From an uncultured Bacteroidales bacterium (GTDB lineage: Bacteria; Bacteroidota; Bacteroidia; Bacteroidales; UBA932), in the NCBI GenBank assembly GCA_944326385.1, contig CALVDT010000085.1:1-57166 (forward strand): DNA of 57,166 nucleotides. Direction: 5' to 3'. The notes under the pieces were generated by a model. That model was not told the DNA's origin. It did no database searches and worked only from the letters and a program-made list of their open reading frames with translations. This document shows, piece after piece, positions 19,044-28,724 of this stretch; position 1 is the stretch's first letter, and the number at the start of each line of letters is the position of its first letter. A program made the position numbers and the translations under genes.

Positions 19044-19614
19044 GTTCACCTCCGTTGATTTCTTCCTGAGGGAAATATGTCTCATGCCCGAATTCGACCG
19101 GCTTCACAAAGGGTTGCAGGTCCATGATGAAATACTCCTGCTTCCCGGTGAAATATCCAAGGCTGTCCCGCACTGTCTGTCTCGGATACCCTTCATCGAA
19201 AATAAGTATCCTGCCGAAATCGAACCTTACCGATATCTCCGGCTTCATGGATTCCTCTCTTTTCTGCTCTCTCAGTTCGGCCTTGCCGTCGGCTATCCTC
19301 TCATCCAGAATAGAGGAAGTCTTCCTGAGTATGCGGGCAAAACGGTCGGGATCCTCCATATAATATGCGACACTTTTCCTGTAGTCATCGGAATCATAAC
19401 CGTATTTCCGGAAGACGGCTTCGTACACGAAAGCCGTGTCAGCGACCCTTGACGCCTTGTAGTTCTGAATCAGCCACTGGTCAGCCACGAACATGTCGGC
19501 ATAGATCTCGGACATCTTGTTCCTCGGTATCACGCGCCCGTCCCTGTCTCCGCATGAAAAGACCAGAAGCAAGGCAAGCGGCACCGGCAGATATTTCAGA
19601 AAAAGTGCTCTCAT
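19024..19614 (-). CDS. DUF4296 lipoprotein
   Basis: A 196-residue lipoprotein of unknown function (lipobox LVFSC, Cys21). The region MSEIYADMFVADQWLIQNY followed by VYEAVFRKYGYDSDDYRKSVAYYMEDP is the DUF4296 pattern, common in Bacteroidota. The C-terminal half is charged and probably extended. It begins eight bases after pheT ends, and its 3' end carries the Shine-Dalgarno of the amidohydrolase gene. Confidence 0.75.
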   Translation of the reverse strand: MRALFLKYLPVPLALLLVFSCGDRDGRVIPRNKMSEIYADMFVADQWLIQNYKASRVADTAFVYEAVFRKYGYDSDDYRKSVAYYMEDPDRFARILRKTSSILDERIADGKAELREQKREESMKPEISVRFDFGRILIFDEGYPRQTVRDSLGYFTGKQEYFIMDLQPFVKPVEFGHETYFPQEEINGGEHEADSI

Positions 19615-19622
19615 CCTGATGA

Positions 19623-22112
19623 TTATCTCAATATTGCCCCGAACTCTTTTGAGAAAGCATTTACAAGACGGGACATGATGTTCTCCACATCCTTGTCAGT
19701 CAATGTCTTCTCGATATCCTGAAGGACAAAGCTCATGGCGTACTGTTTCTTGTCTGAAGGAATCTTGTCACCCTTGTAGACATCGAAAAGCGAAACGCTC
19801 TTAAGGAGTTTCTTCCCTGTCTTGAAGGCACACCTGTAGAGGTCTGAATATGAGACCTTCTCATCCAGAAGAAGCGCCAGATCCCTTTTCACCTCAGGAT
19901 ACTTCGGCATCTCGGTATATTTTATCCTGTCCCTTTTCACCAGGGCGAAAAGTTCCGGCCAGCTTATTTCGGCCGCATATACATTCTGCCTGATACCGAA
20001 CTGCCTGAGCCGCGCAGGAGCTATCGTCCCCATGACTGCAAGCGGCCGGCTGCTGCCCTGCATCGTATAGACCAGACCTTCCGAAAAGATATCGGATGGA
20101 GCAGGAGAGGTTTCCATGCCGTAGATATTGCCTCCGAACCTTCTGAAAAGCAGTTCAAGATATCCTTTCAATGCGAAATAATCGCTTTTCTGCTGTCCGG
20201 TGCGCCACGATTTCTCTCCCGGCCCGGAAATGAAAAGAGAGAATGCTGTACTCTCGTTGTATGAATCAAGGGTCTTCCCGTCCGTCCCTGGATTGAACGA
20301 ATATACGGAACCGTACTCGAAAAGCCTGAGGTTGTTCTCCTGACGGTTGACATTATAGGCGACAACCTCAAGACCGCTCATCAGCAGGGTCTGCCGCAAC
20401 ACATTCAGGTCCGAGCTAAGCGGATTGAGTATCCTGACGCATTTCTCCTCAGGGAATGTCGTGAGCCCCGAATAGTATTCGGATTTCGTGAGGGAATTGT
20501 TCATGATCTCGTTGAAGCCGTTTGCTGCAAGGAAATCCGAGATGGCATTGCGCACCTGCTCCGGCTCGGGTTTCGGAGTCGTATTCACCGACATCCTGAC
20601 ACCTGCCGGAAGTTCTATATTGTTGTAACCGTAGATACGGAGAATCTCTTCCACCACGTCGCACTCCCGGTAGACATCGATCATATAGGATGGAGCCGCC
20701 ACTTTTGCACCTTTCAGATTACCTGCGGCATCGTATTCCCTGGAAAGGAACTCGTACTGGAGACAAGTAAGGATGGTCTCGATCACGTCATGGCCGATCT
20801 TCTTGCCTGTGAAGGCTTCAATCCTGTCATAATCCAGATCAATGATCTTCCTGTCGATCTTTTCAGGGTAGAATTCCTGCATCTTGCCTGTAATGCGTCC
20901 GCCGACAAGTCCGCAGATAAGCAATGCGGCGCGTTTTGCAGCCCATACCGGAATCTGGGGATCCGCCCCTCTTTCATATCTGAACGAAGCATCCGTGCTG
21001 AGTCCATGACGCCTGGCGCTCTTTCTGATCGACACAGGATTGAAATACGCGCTTTCCAGGAATACGTTCACTGTAGATTCAGTGACACCGGACTCCTCTC
21101 CTCCGAACACTCCTGCAAGACACATGGGCTTGACGGTGTCGGCTATCATAAGATCTTCACGGGACAATGTTCTCTCCACTCCGTCGAGAGTTGTGAATTT
21201 CTCGCCTTCCTCCGCTCTGCGTACCACGACCTTGTTCCCTTTGATCTTCCCGGCATCGAATGCATGGAGGGGCTGTCCTATTTCCATCAGGACGAAATTC
21301 GTGATATCCACCACATTGTTTATCGGTCTGAGTCCTATGGAAAGGAGCTTCTTCTGAAGCCATTCAGGAGAAGGTGCCACTTTCACCCCGCAAATCGTGG
21401 TTCCGGTATAACGTGGAGCACCGTCCGGAGCCTGGACATCCATGGTTATTGCCCCGTCTATCTCATCCGGGGACGTGCATATTCCTTCCGGACCTTCCCG
21501 GAATGCAGACACGTCAGGAATCTCCAGAGAGCAAGGTATATTGTTCAGCTTCAGATATGCATAAAGGTCTCTTGCCACACCGATATGGGAAGCCGCATCG
21601 ATTCTGTTTGCCGTAAGTCCGATCTCGATTACGGTATCGCTTTCAAGATGCAGATACTCCTTTGCCGGTGTTCCCGGTACGGCCGACGGCTCAAGGACCA
21701 TGATGCCGTCATGGGAATTCCCTATTCCCAGTTCATCCTCGGCGCAGATCATCCCGAAAGACTCCACCCCGCGGATTTTCGACTTCCTTATCTTGAAATC
21801 ATCCCCAAGTACAGTACCTATGGTGGCGAGCAGGACCTTCTGGCCGGCAGCAACGTTAGGTGCACCGCACACTACCTGAAGAAGTTCATCAGTGCCTGTA
21901 TTCAGCCGCGTCACATGAAGATGGTCCGAATCCGGATGGTCCTGGCATTCCACCACTTCCGCGACTATGACTCCGGCAAGCCCTCCCGGAATCTCTTCAA
22001 CTTCCTCTACGGCATCGACTTCAAGGCCTATGGAGGTCAACGCCTCTGCCACTTCCTCTGGACTGAGATCACATTTGAGATAATCTTTCAGCCAATTGTA
22101 AGATATCTTCAT
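19623..22112 (-). CDS. pheT: Phenylalanyl-tRNA synthetase beta subunit
   Basis: An 829-residue beta chain of the alpha2-beta2 synthetase. Visible domains in order are: the N-terminal MKISYNWLKDYL and tRNA-binding OB fold (residues about 40-150); the B3/B4 editing domain; the B5 domain around residue 410; the catalytic-like core; and the C-terminal ferredoxin-fold anticodon-binding domain (YPEVKRDLALLLDEKVSY). Length is typical of Bacteroidota. The alpha subunit gene pheS is not in the window, so the two are unlinked here. ftsY lies 12 bases upstream. Confidence 0.96.
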   Translation of the reverse strand: MKISYNWLKDYLKCDLSPEEVAEALTSIGLEVDAVEEVEEIPGGLAGVIVAEVVECQDHPDSDHLHVTRLNTGTDELLQVVCGAPNVAAGQKVLLATIGTVLGDDFKIRKSKIRGVESFGMICAEDELGIGNSHDGIMVLEPSAVPGTPAKEYLHLESDTVIEIGLTANRIDAASHIGVARDLYAYLKLNNIPCSLEIPDVSAFREGPEGICTSPDEIDGAITMDVQAPDGAPRYTGTTICGVKVAPSPEWLQKKLLSIGLRPINNVVDITNFVLMEIGQPLHAFDAGKIKGNKVVVRRAEEGEKFTTLDGVERTLSREDLMIADTVKPMCLAGVFGGEESGVTESTVNVFLESAYFNPVSIRKSARRHGLSTDASFRYERGADPQIPVWAAKRAALLICGLVGGRITGKMQEFYPEKIDRKIIDLDYDRIEAFTGKKIGHDVIETILTCLQYEFLSREYDAAGNLKGAKVAAPSYMIDVYRECDVVEEILRIYGYNNIELPAGVRMSVNTTPKPEPEQVRNAISDFLAANGFNEIMNNSLTKSEYYSGLTTFPEEKCVRILNPLSSDLNVLRQTLLMSGLEVVAYNVNRQENNLRLFEYGSVYSFNPGTDGKTLDSYNESTAFSLFISGPGEKSWRTGQQKSDYFALKGYLELLFRRFGGNIYGMETSPAPSDIFSEGLVYTMQGSSRPLAVMGTIAPARLRQFGIRQNVYAAEISWPELFALVKRDRIKYTEMPKYPEVKRDLALLLDEKVSYSDLYRCAFKTGKKLLKSVSLFDVYKGDKIPSDKKQYAMSFVLQDIEKTLTDKDVENIMSRLVNAFSKEFGAILR

Positions 22113-22124
22113 ATTATCGGATTT

Positions 22125-23072
22125 TTACTGTTTCAAATCTTGTTTCGAGAACAACGAGTTCACGAATTCCCTTTTGTCGAACACCTTCAGGTCATCGACG
22201 CTTTCGCCTATCCCGATGAACTTTACCGGCACCTTGAACTGGTCGACAATCCCTATGACCACTCCGCCTTTTGCCGTCCCGTCGAGCTTCGTGACTGCAA
22301 GAGATGTCACTTCCGTAGCCCTCGAGAATTCCTTGGCCTGCTGGAAGGCATTCTGACCCGTCGAGCCGTCAAGCACAAGAAGGACATCATGCGGAGCATC
22401 GGGTATGACCTTGCGCATCACATTCCTTATCTTAGTAAGCTCGTTCATAAGGTCCACCCTGTTATGCAGACGGCCTGCCGTGTCGACAAGCACCACATCG
22501 GCATCTTTGGCCACTGCGGATTTCACGGTATCGTAGGCTACAGATGCCGGGTCAGCACCCATGCCCTGCTTGACAATGTCCACTCCTGCACGTTCAGCCC
22601 ATATTCCCAGCTGGTCCACCGCAGCAGCCCTGAAAGTATCCGCAGCACCGAGCACCACCTTCTTCCCCATGGACTTCAGTCTGGATGCAAGCTTGCCGAT
22701 GGTGGTGGTCTTTCCGACCCCGTTGACCCCGACCACCATTATCACATAAGGTTTTCTTGAAAAATCAAACGGCATGGTTCCGTCGGAAGCCGCATCCTGG
22801 TCCTCATCCGAGACATTCAGCAGCTTCCCTATCTCATCGTGAAGCAGATCCACAAGTTCATCGAAGGTCACATACTTGTCCCTCTGCACCCGCTCTTCGA
22901 GATTGTCAATTACCTTCAATGTCGTATCCACGCCCATGTCAGTGGCTATCAGCGCCTCCTCTATGGCATCGAGCGAATCGTCATCTACCCGTGACTTTCC
23001 GGCCACGGCCCTTGATATACGCTCGAAAAAACTTCTCTTGGTCTTCTGGACTCCCTTGTCAAATATTCCCAT
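22125..23072 (-). CDS. ftsY: Signal recognition particle receptor FtsY
   Basis: A 315-residue SRP receptor GTPase that docks ribosome-nascent-chain complexes to the membrane. It has the N domain (residues about 1-95) and the G domain with GVNGVGKTTTIGKLASRL, DTFRAAAVDQL, VDTAGRLHNR and TKLDGTAKGG. There is almost no acidic A domain, as usual in this phylum. The ATG at 23072 (MGIFDKGVQK) is preferred to a longer frame starting at 23111, because a -7 box lies between them. Confidence 0.95.
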   Translation of the reverse strand: MGIFDKGVQKTKRSFFERISRAVAGKSRVDDDSLDAIEEALIATDMGVDTTLKVIDNLEERVQRDKYVTFDELVDLLHDEIGKLLNVSDEDQDAASDGTMPFDFSRKPYVIMVVGVNGVGKTTTIGKLASRLKSMGKKVVLGAADTFRAAAVDQLGIWAERAGVDIVKQGMGADPASVAYDTVKSAVAKDADVVLVDTAGRLHNRVDLMNELTKIRNVMRKVIPDAPHDVLLVLDGSTGQNAFQQAKEFSRATEVTSLAVTKLDGTAKGGVVIGIVDQFKVPVKFIGIGESVDDLKVFDKREFVNSLFSKQDLKQ

Positions 23073-23098
23073 AACCGTAATACGTGAAATAAAACTTT

Positions 23099-23106
23099 CA
23101 AAGTTA
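23099..23106 (-). promoter_or_regulatory. Candidate -7 box of ftsY
   Basis: The minus strand reads TAACTTTG, a full match to TAnnTTTG, 26 bases before the ftsY ATG. No clear upstream TTTG was found, so the call is moderate. Confidence 0.45.
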
Positions 23107-23142
23107 GTCAAATTCGCGGAAAAAACGAAAAAGGAGGCGTAT

Positions 23143-23180
23143 CATAATTGCAAACTTCCGCGTTATTGTCAACTCTTACA
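23143..23180 (+). repeat. Short tail module, copy 1
   Basis: Starts CATAATTGCAAACTTCCGCG. It matches 31514-31548 (CATAACTGCAAACTGCCGCA) over about 35 bases apart from a few substitutions and a 3-base gap. In both places a strong hairpin containing CAAAA/TTTTG follows within a dozen bases on the plus strand. Confidence 0.55.
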
Positions 23181-23188
23181 TACCGAAA

Positions 23189-23225
23189 GGGACTGCGCCA
23201 AAATTCATCATTTTGACACAGTCCC
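23189..23225 (-). terminator. Hairpin terminator after the DUF4295 gene
   Basis: Sixteen-base arms GGGACTGTGTCAAAAT and ATTTTGGCGCAGTCCC (minus strand, two G-U pairs) enclose a five-base loop and are followed by TTTCGG. It lies 22 bases after the DUF4295 stop and separates that operon from ftsY. Confidence 0.65.
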
Positions 23226-23246
23226 CGATCATATATCAAGTAGGGA

Positions 23247-23405
23247 TTACTTCTTCGCAAAGAAGTCCTTTACTTTTTCTGCCTCTACAAGCTCTTCCTT
23301 GAACATGTATGCACCTGTCTTGGAAGACTTGTCCATGCGGATGCATTTGACCATAGTCTTAGCGCCTGACTTGGCACTGAAGGTTGCGACTGCTTTCTTT
23401 GCCAT
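23247..23405 (-). CDS. DUF4295 small basic protein
   Basis: A 52-residue lysine-rich protein, MAKKAVATFSAKSGAKTM at its start and KVKDFFAKK at its end. It matches the DUF4295 family, a short protein encoded between rpmG and ftsY across Bacteroidota. The position beside two ribosomal protein genes and the basic composition suggest a ribosome-linked role, but function is unknown. It is 16 bases downstream of rpmG and is followed by a hairpin terminator. Confidence 0.85.
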   Translation of the reverse strand: MAKKAVATFSAKSGAKTMVKCIRMDKSSKTGAYMFKEELVEAEKVKDFFAKK

Positions 23406-23421
23406 AATCTGTTCCTCTCAA

Positions 23422-23610
23422 TTATTTTATCTCGCGATGAAGAGTCATCTTCTTGAGGTAAGGATTATATTTCATACGCTCAAGACGCTGAGTTGTGTTC
23501 TTCTTGTTCTTGGTAGTGATGTATCTTGAAATACCAGGTACACCGCTCTCCCTCTGTTCAGTGCACTCCAAAATCACCTGCACCCTGTTACCTTTTGCTT
23601 TCTTTGCCAT
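23422..23610 (-). CDS. rpmG: 50S ribosomal protein L33
   Basis: A 62-residue large-subunit protein. [19 protein letters not shown] and the C-terminal [20 protein letters not shown] are diagnostic. It is the variant with only one cysteine, so it lacks the four-cysteine zinc site (the C-minus form). It lies between rpmB and the DUF4295 gene. Confidence 0.95.
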   Translation of the reverse strand: MAKKAKGNRVQVILECTEQRESGVPGISRYITTKNKKNTTQRLERMKYNPYLKKMTLHREIK

Positions 23611-23622
23611 ATCTCACGGAAA

Positions 23623-23865
23623 TTAGACAATGTTAATATAACCCTTCTCCTGTGCAGCCTTTACAGTTGCATCCAAACCGTTCTTCGCGATATTCTTAAT
23701 ACCTTTGCAAGAAACCTTCAAAGTAACGAATCTCTGCTCGGCCTCAGACCAGAACTTCTTGGTCTTCAGGTTGATAGCAAAAATACGTTTTGTACGTTTC
23801 TTTGAATGGGAAACATTGTTTCCTACCATTCTCTTCCTACCTGTAACTTGACAAACCTTTGCCAT
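23623..23865 (-). CDS. rpmB: 50S ribosomal protein L28
   Basis: An 80-residue large-subunit protein: MAKVCQVTGRKRMVGNNVSH followed by SKKRTKRIFAINLKTKKFW. It is the zinc-less form. First gene of the rpmB-rpmG-DUF4295 operon, 12 bases ahead of rpmG, with its own promoter overlapping the end of lepB. Confidence 0.96.
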   Translation of the reverse strand: MAKVCQVTGRKRMVGNNVSHSKKRTKRIFAINLKTKKFWSEAEQRFVTLKVSCKGIKNIAKNGLDATVKAAQEKGYINIV

Positions 23866-23903
23866 TGTATATAACTTTTTTGATTTTTCACTTTAAGGGG
23901 CTG

Positions 23904-23934
23904 CAAATATCGTTAAAAAAAATCTAAAAACCAA
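23904..23934 (-). promoter_or_regulatory. Promoter of rpmB operon
   Basis: Minus strand TTGG (23931-23934), then 19 bases, then GATATTTG (23904-23911), one base off TAnnTTTG. Spacing is exact for the Bacteroidota consensus, with about 38 bases to the rpmB ATG. Confidence 0.5.
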
Positions 23935-23938
23935 GCTT

Positions 23939-25285
23939 TCAGACGAATTTTAAGAAACGGCCCCACCTTATGTTTCCGGGGAACGGCTTGTTCCTGTCGG
24001 TCGAAAGCCATATCACGACAGGCTTGCCGACTATATGGTCTTCCGGGACAAAACCCCAATACCTAGAATCCAGGGAATTATGCCTGTTGTCCCCCATCAT
24101 GAAAAAATAATCCTGACTGAATGTATAGCTGGAAGTCTCCTTTCCGTTTATGAAAATCCGACCGTCTTCCCCTACCTCCAGAGTATTGCCTTCGTATGCC
24201 GTTATTATCCGGCTGTACAGAGACAGATTCAGGGAATCAAGTGTGACGGTTGCCCCCTTTTCCGGTATCCACAAAGGCCCGTAATTGTCTCTTGTCCACT
24301 TGTAGTCCTTTGTGAAAGGGAAAATAGTCAGATATGAATCCGGATCATCCGGGGGATATACATCGATGTTCGGCTCTACGGACTTGACGTTAGGATAACT
24401 CTTTACCTTTTCCAGCCGTTCAGCCGTGAGCGGCATATAAGGATAGCCGGGCAGCTGCTGGTCATACCAGAGCTCTCCGGTATTCAGACCGAGAGCATCC
24501 AGATTGACAGGATTTATACGCTGTCCGTCGGTGACCACGCGATATGTGTTCTGGACTCCGGGATAAACCTCAAGAGGCTCCGAATTCACATATACCAGAC
24601 CGTTCCTGATCTCGAGAGTGTCACCGTGCACGGCAACGCACCTCTTCACATAATGGTCTTTCTTGTCCATCGGGCGGACCTTGACAGGGCCGTAATACGA
24701 AATTACATTTTCGCGCCCTATGGTCCTGCACATGGCGTAGTAATCCTCTGCCGGCACTTTGGTCAGCACCGTATCCCCATGCGGGAAACCGAATACGACA
24801 TAATCGCCCCTGCGTACCTCGCGGAAACCTTTAAGCCTTCTGTACTTGCTCTGGATAAGAGTGGAATACGACTCTTTCCCGAAAATCACATTGTGCGTAA
24901 AAGGAACCGTAAGCGGAGTCTGAGGGACTCTCGGTCCGTATGTCAGTTTGCTGACGAAAAGATGATCCCCCGTCATAAGGGAACTTTCCATCGATGATGA
25001 AGGAATCTTGAACGCCTGGAAGAAGAATATATTGATGAACGTGACCACAATCACTGCGAAAATGATGGCGTCAAGCCATTCAAACAGAGGATTGTGTTTT
25101 TCTCCTTCCTTGTACGTCTTCTTCCAGAATATCCACTTCACCTTCCCGGTGATGTGATGGTCTAAAATCACTACAAGGCCAAAGAGCCACCAGTAATTCC
25201 CCAGCCAGATGACCCACAGCAGGTACAGCAAGGCCCAGAACCCGAACCTCGTCCACCTGTTATGGTAAAATTCCTTCCAGCCCAT
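23939..25285 (-). CDS. lepB: Signal peptidase I
   Basis: A 448-residue membrane protease that removes Sec signal peptides. Transmembrane helices are visible at about residues 14-45 and 70-92. The catalytic serine is Ser98 in [11 protein letters not shown]; the catalytic lysine lies in [12 protein letters not shown]; and box E is [19 protein letters not shown] near the C-terminus. It is larger than E. coli LepB owing to a long insertion between the Lys region and box E (about residues 230-390), a usual feature in Bacteroidales. It follows rplT by eight bases, so it is coupled to ribosomal protein genes. Confidence 0.93.
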   Translation of the reverse strand: MGWKEFYHNRWTRFGFWALLYLLWVIWLGNYWWLFGLVVILDHHITGKVKWIFWKKTYKEGEKHNPLFEWLDAIIFAVIVVTFINIFFFQAFKIPSSSMESSLMTGDHLFVSKLTYGPRVPQTPLTVPFTHNVIFGKESYSTLIQSKYRRLKGFREVRRGDYVVFGFPHGDTVLTKVPAEDYYAMCRTIGRENVISYYGPVKVRPMDKKDHYVKRCVAVHGDTLEIRNGLVYVNSEPLEVYPGVQNTYRVVTDGQRINPVNLDALGLNTGELWYDQQLPGYPYMPLTAERLEKVKSYPNVKSVEPNIDVYPPDDPDSYLTIFPFTKDYKWTRDNYGPLWIPEKGATVTLDSLNLSLYSRIITAYEGNTLEVGEDGRIFINGKETSSYTFSQDYFFMMGDNRHNSLDSRYWGFVPEDHIVGKPVVIWLSTDRNKPFPGNIRWGRFLKFV

Positions 25286-25293
25286 TCAAAGAA

Positions 25294-25638
25294 CTATTTT
25301 ACAGAATTGATAATTGCCTCGAATGCCTGAGGATTATTCATTGCAAGGTCTGCAAGCACTTTACGGTTCAGACCGATGTTCTGTTTTCCGATCTTGCCCA
25401 TGAACTGCGAATAAGTCATACCGTACTGACGCGCAGCAGCGTTGATTCTCTGGATCCACAGCGCACGGAAATTGCGTTTCTTGGTCTTGCGGTCACGGTA
25501 AGCGTATGTAAGACCTTTTTCATAAGTGTTCTTGGCTACCGTCCAAACATTCTTTCTTGAAAGAAAATACCCGCGGGTCTTTTTAAGGATTTTCTTGCGG
25601 CGTGCCCTTGAGGCAACTGAATTTACCGATCTTGGCAT
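25294..25638 (-). CDS. rplT: 50S ribosomal protein L20
   Basis: A 114-residue assembly protein of the large subunit, [20 protein letters not shown] and the conserved [16 protein letters not shown]. In other bacteria L20 represses the infC-rpmI-rplT operon by binding its mRNA. Here a paired structure lies in the spacer in front of the gene (25660-25690). Confidence 0.97.
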   Translation of the reverse strand: MPRSVNSVASRARRKKILKKTRGYFLSRKNVWTVAKNTYEKGLTYAYRDRKTKKRNFRALWIQRINAAARQYGMTYSQFMGKIGKQNIGLNRKVLADLAMNNPQAFEAIINSVK

Positions 25639-25659
25639 AAATTTAACTGTTTTATGGAG

Positions 25660-25690
25660 GCAGTGTCCTTTAAAGGAGCTTTTCTACTGC
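25660..25690 (-). promoter_or_regulatory. Hairpin in the rpmI-rplT spacer
   Basis: Outer arms GCAGT/ACTGC enclose a perfect 12-base palindrome TCCTTTAAAGGA (25666-25677). It is 22 bases upstream of the rplT start, in the 77-base gap after rpmI. It could be an L20 control site or an attenuator; this is inferred from position. Confidence 0.35.
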
Positions 25691-25715
25691 ATTCCAAGTT
25701 TGACTTAATGAATAC

Positions 25716-25910
25716 TCAGATACCAAGCAGATCTTTTACCCTGCTCTGATCAGCCGGTGCTATCAGACCGAAATGAGTCAGGTTCCTTTTCTGCTTCTTG
25801 GTCTTCTTGGTGAGAATGTGGCTCTTGTAAGCGTGCTTTCTCTTGATCTTTCCCGTTCCGGTAAGCTTGAAACGCTTTTTTGAACCGGAGTTGGTCTTTG
25901 TCTTTGGCAT
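25716..25910 (-). CDS. rpmI: 50S ribosomal protein L35
   Basis: A 64-residue basic protein: [20 protein letters not shown] and [20 protein letters not shown] are standard. It sits between infC and rplT, the universal order of this operon. Confidence 0.96.
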   Translation of the reverse strand: MPKTKTNSGSKKRFKLTGTGKIKRKHAYKSHILTKKTKKQKRNLTHFGLIAPADQSRVKDLLGI

Positions 25911-25957
25911 AGTTAAACTTTTTGACTGTTAATAATATATATTCCGGACTATCCGGA

Positions 25958-26578
25958 CTATTTCTTCTTTGCCGGTGCGATCATCATCATCATCCTCTTT
26001 CCTTCAAGCTTAGGCATCTGCTCTGCGCGCCCGTACTCTTCGAGTTCCACGGCAAATCTCAGCAGCAACTTCTCACCCTGATCGACATAAAGTATCGACC
26101 TTCCCTTGAAGAACACGGAGGCCTTGACTTTCGACCCCTCCTTCAGGAAGCCGACGGCATGCTTCAGCTTGAACTGGAAATCATGTTCATCGGTGTTCGG
26201 ACCGAAACGTATCTCCTTAATTACCACCTTTGTGGAATTGGCCTTCATTTCCTTGGCCTTCTTCTTCTGCTGGTAGAGATACTTCTGGTAGTCAATGATC
26301 TTGCACACAGGAGGATCTGCTTTGGCAGTAATTTCAACAAGGTCAAGTCCAAGCTCTTCCGCCTTTTTCAAGGCTTCAGAAACAGAATATATCCCCTGCT
26401 CTGGAATATTGTCACCGACAAGACGTACTCTCGGAGCAGTGATTTCTTCATTAATTCTCAATCCGTCATCATCCTTCCTTGGTCTCGGCCCGGAAGGACG
26501 CCCTGTACCCTGGGGACCGCTGCCGCCTGGCCTTGGTCCGGAAAATCTAGGCGTAGAGGGTTTAAATGGTGCTGCGAT
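25958..26578 (-). CDS. infC: Translation initiation factor IF-3 with AUC start
   Basis: A 206-residue IF-3, which dissociates ribosomes and checks start codons. Domains: N-terminal [20 protein letters not shown] and C-terminal [20 protein letters not shown]. There is no ATG before the conserved core. A TTG directly before RINEE would give 167 residues. The start preferred here is ATC at 26576-26578, seven bases after AGGAGGA (26586-26592). It adds 39 in-frame residues rich in Pro, Gly and Arg ([15 protein letters not shown]), similar to tails seen in related IF-3 proteins. Non-AUG starts (AUU, AUC, AUA) are established for infC in other bacteria and allow IF-3 to limit its own synthesis. Confidence 0.85.
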   Translation of the reverse strand: MAAPFKPSTPRFSGPRPGGSGPQGTGRPSGPRPRKDDDGLRINEEITAPRVRLVGDNIPEQGIYSVSEALKKAEELGLDLVEITAKADPPVCKIIDYQKYLYQQKKKAKEMKANSTKVVIKEIRFGPNTDEHDFQFKLKHAVGFLKEGSKVKASVFFKGRSILYVDQGEKLLLRFAVELEEYGRAEQMPKLEGKRMMMMIAPAKKK

Positions 26579-26601
26579 AAACCTATCCTCCTAATTTACA
26601 A

Positions 26602-26724
26602 TGTCCGGCTGAACAATTATACTTCCGGTCATGGAATCCGCCGGACACCGTTAATGGTTTCTTCGAAATCCGAATCTGTCCTGATTCCAAGCCGCTTCGC
26701 GACAGTCCCTGACAGGGACATGCC
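26602..26724 (+). repeat. Palindromic intergenic repeat, copy D (degenerate)
   Basis: Lies between thrS and infC. Shares with copy B the central order CGTTAA, TTTCTTCGAAATCC, a GC-rich palindrome (GCCGCTTCGCGAC) and a hairpin GTCCCT/AGGGAC at 26705-26719. The usual GTTCGACGAA arms are absent; instead perfect arms TGTCCGGC (26602-26609) and GCCGGACA (26640-26647) occupy the same place. It would form part of the infC leader in a thrS-infC transcript. Confidence 0.6.
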
Positions 26725-26737
26725 TCCTGTTTATAAG

Positions 26738-28696
26738 TTACGAGAGCATCTCGTCTACTTCCTTATGTACCAATGAGATGAAGCCTTCCACTTTCATCTG
26801 GCCTTCATCCTTGCCACCCTGTCTTCTGACAGAGACTGCCCCTGTCTCCATCTCCTTTTCCCCGACGATAACCAGGAACGGTATCCTGCGCAACTCGCTT
26901 TCCCTGATTCTCTTTCCTATGGTCTCGTTCCTGTCGTCAATTGAGGCGCGAATATCGGAATTATTCATCAAATCACAAACTTTTTTTGCATAATCCGAGA
27001 ATTTTTCGCTGACTGGCAGGACATTGACCTGGTCTGGAGTGAGCCACAAAGGCAGCTTGCCGCCGGTATGTTCAAGCAGTACGGCCACGAATCTTTCAAG
27101 CGATCCGAACGGTGCCCTGTGTATCATGACCGGCCTGTGCTTCATGCCGTCGCTTCCGGTATACTCCAGATCGAAACGTTCCGGCAGATTATAGTCGACC
27201 TGGATGGTGCCGAGCTGCCATTTCCTTCCTATGGCATCCTTGACCATGAAATCCAGTTTAGGTCCATAGAAGGCTGCTTCACCGGGGACCACTATGGTCT
27301 TGAGGCCCTTTTCTTCAGCCGCCTCTATGATAGCCTGCTCGGCCTTTGCCCAGTTCTCGTCGGTCCCGATGTATTTCTCCCTGTTTTCAGGATCCCTCAG
27401 GGATACCTGGGCTATATACTCGTCGAAGTGCAGGGTCTTGAATACATAAAGGATGATATCGATGACTTTGCAGAACTCGTCCTTGAGCTGGTCCGGACGG
27501 CAGAACAGATGCGCATCATCCTGCGTAAAGCCGCGGACCCTTGTAAGGCCGTGGAGCTCTCCGCTCTGCTCGTAGCGGTACACTGTCCCGAACTCGGCGA
27601 ACCTCAGAGGAAGGTCCTTGTAAGAACGGGGCTTGCACCTGTATATCTCGCAGTGGTGCGGACAGTTCATCGGCTTGAGGAGGAATTCCTCTCCCTCCTG
27701 CGGTGTATGTATGGGCTGGAAGGAATCCTTGCCGTATTTTGCATAATGTCCTGAGGTGACATACAGGTCCTTGTTACCGATATGAGGGGTGATGACAGGC
27801 AGATAGCCGTATGACTTCTGTATCTTCTTCAGGAAGTTCTCAAGCCTCTCCCTCAGTTCAGCGCCTTTCGGGAGCCACATCGGAAGCCCCTGGCCGACTC
27901 TTGACGAGAAGGTGAAAAGCTCCATCTCCTTTCCGAGCTTCCTGTGGTCGCGTTTCTTCGCCTCGGCGAGCAGGGCGAGATATTCATCGAGCATGGACTT
28001 CTTCGGGAAGGATATCCCGTAGATCCTGGTAAGCATCTTGCGCTTCTCATCCCCTCTCCAGTATGCCCCGGCGATTGAAGTCAGTTTCACCGCCTTGATG
28101 ACGGAAGTGTCCCTCAGATGAGGTCCGCGGCACAGATCGGTGAAATCACCGTTCGTATAGAAAGTGATGGTCCCGTCCTCGAGTTCGCCTATAAGTTCGC
28201 ATTTGTATTCATCTCCTTTGGCCTCGAAAGTCTTCAGGGCATCAGCCTTGGAGACTTCAGTACGTACGAAATGCTCCTTGGTACGGGCGAGCTCAAGCAT
28301 CCTGGCCTCAATGGCCTCAAGGTCAGCATCGGTGATCTGCCTCTCCCCGAGATCCACATCGTAGTAGAAGCCGTTCTCTATGGCCGGACCTATGCCGAAC
28401 TTCACCCCCGGATAAAGGCTTTCCAGGGCGGCGGCCATAAGATGCGAGGAAGAATGCCAGAAGACATGCTTGCCTTCATCATCGTCCCATTTGAGAAGCC
28501 TTATCGAACAGTCCTTCACGATAGGCCTGTCAAGATCGTATATCATGCCCTTTCCTGCAGCTTCACCCTCGAATTCCACTTCTGCCGCGAGCACCTCTGA
28601 AGCAAGTTTCGGGCTGATGCCCTGAGCTATCCCGTAAGCTGTGACACCGCTTTCGTATGTCTTCACGCTTCCATCAGGAAATGTAACATTTATCAT
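26738..28696 (-). CDS. thrS: Threonyl-tRNA synthetase
   Basis: A 652-residue class II synthetase. Domains in order: TGS (residues about 1-62); the editing domain with [17 protein letters not shown] and the SAD domain; the catalytic core with [21 protein letters not shown] (zinc ligand Cys) and [14 protein letters not shown]; and the anticodon-binding domain ([16 protein letters not shown]). It heads the thrS-infC-rpmI-rplT-lepB run. A minus-strand TATCTTTG box lies at 28725-28732, directly upstream. Confidence 0.97.
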   Translation of the reverse strand: MINVTFPDGSVKTYESGVTAYGIAQGISPKLASEVLAAEVEFEGEAAGKGMIYDLDRPIVKDCSIRLLKWDDDEGKHVFWHSSSHLMAAALESLYPGVKFGIGPAIENGFYYDVDLGERQITDADLEAIEARMLELARTKEHFVRTEVSKADALKTFEAKGDEYKCELIGELEDGTITFYTNGDFTDLCRGPHLRDTSVIKAVKLTSIAGAYWRGDEKRKMLTRIYGISFPKKSMLDEYLALLAEAKKRDHRKLGKEMELFTFSSRVGQGLPMWLPKGAELRERLENFLKKIQKSYGYLPVITPHIGNKDLYVTSGHYAKYGKDSFQPIHTPQEGEEFLLKPMNCPHHCEIYRCKPRSYKDLPLRFAEFGTVYRYEQSGELHGLTRVRGFTQDDAHLFCRPDQLKDEFCKVIDIILYVFKTLHFDEYIAQVSLRDPENREKYIGTDENWAKAEQAIIEAAEEKGLKTIVVPGEAAFYGPKLDFMVKDAIGRKWQLGTIQVDYNLPERFDLEYTGSDGMKHRPVMIHRAPFGSLERFVAVLLEHTGGKLPLWLTPDQVNVLPVSEKFSDYAKKVCDLMNNSDIRASIDDRNETIGKRIRESELRRIPFLVIVGEKEMETGAVSVRRQGGKDEGQMKVEGFISLVHKEVDEMLS

Positions 28697-28724
28697 ATTT
28701 CGTGTTAATTATTCTACAAGGCTG

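Noticed and set aside
20790..22760. 656-codon plus-strand open frame antisense to pheT and ftsY
   Set aside because: It is a shadow of two certain genes, has no recognisable domain, and is rich in His/Arg/Ser as expected from reverse reading of GC-biased codons.
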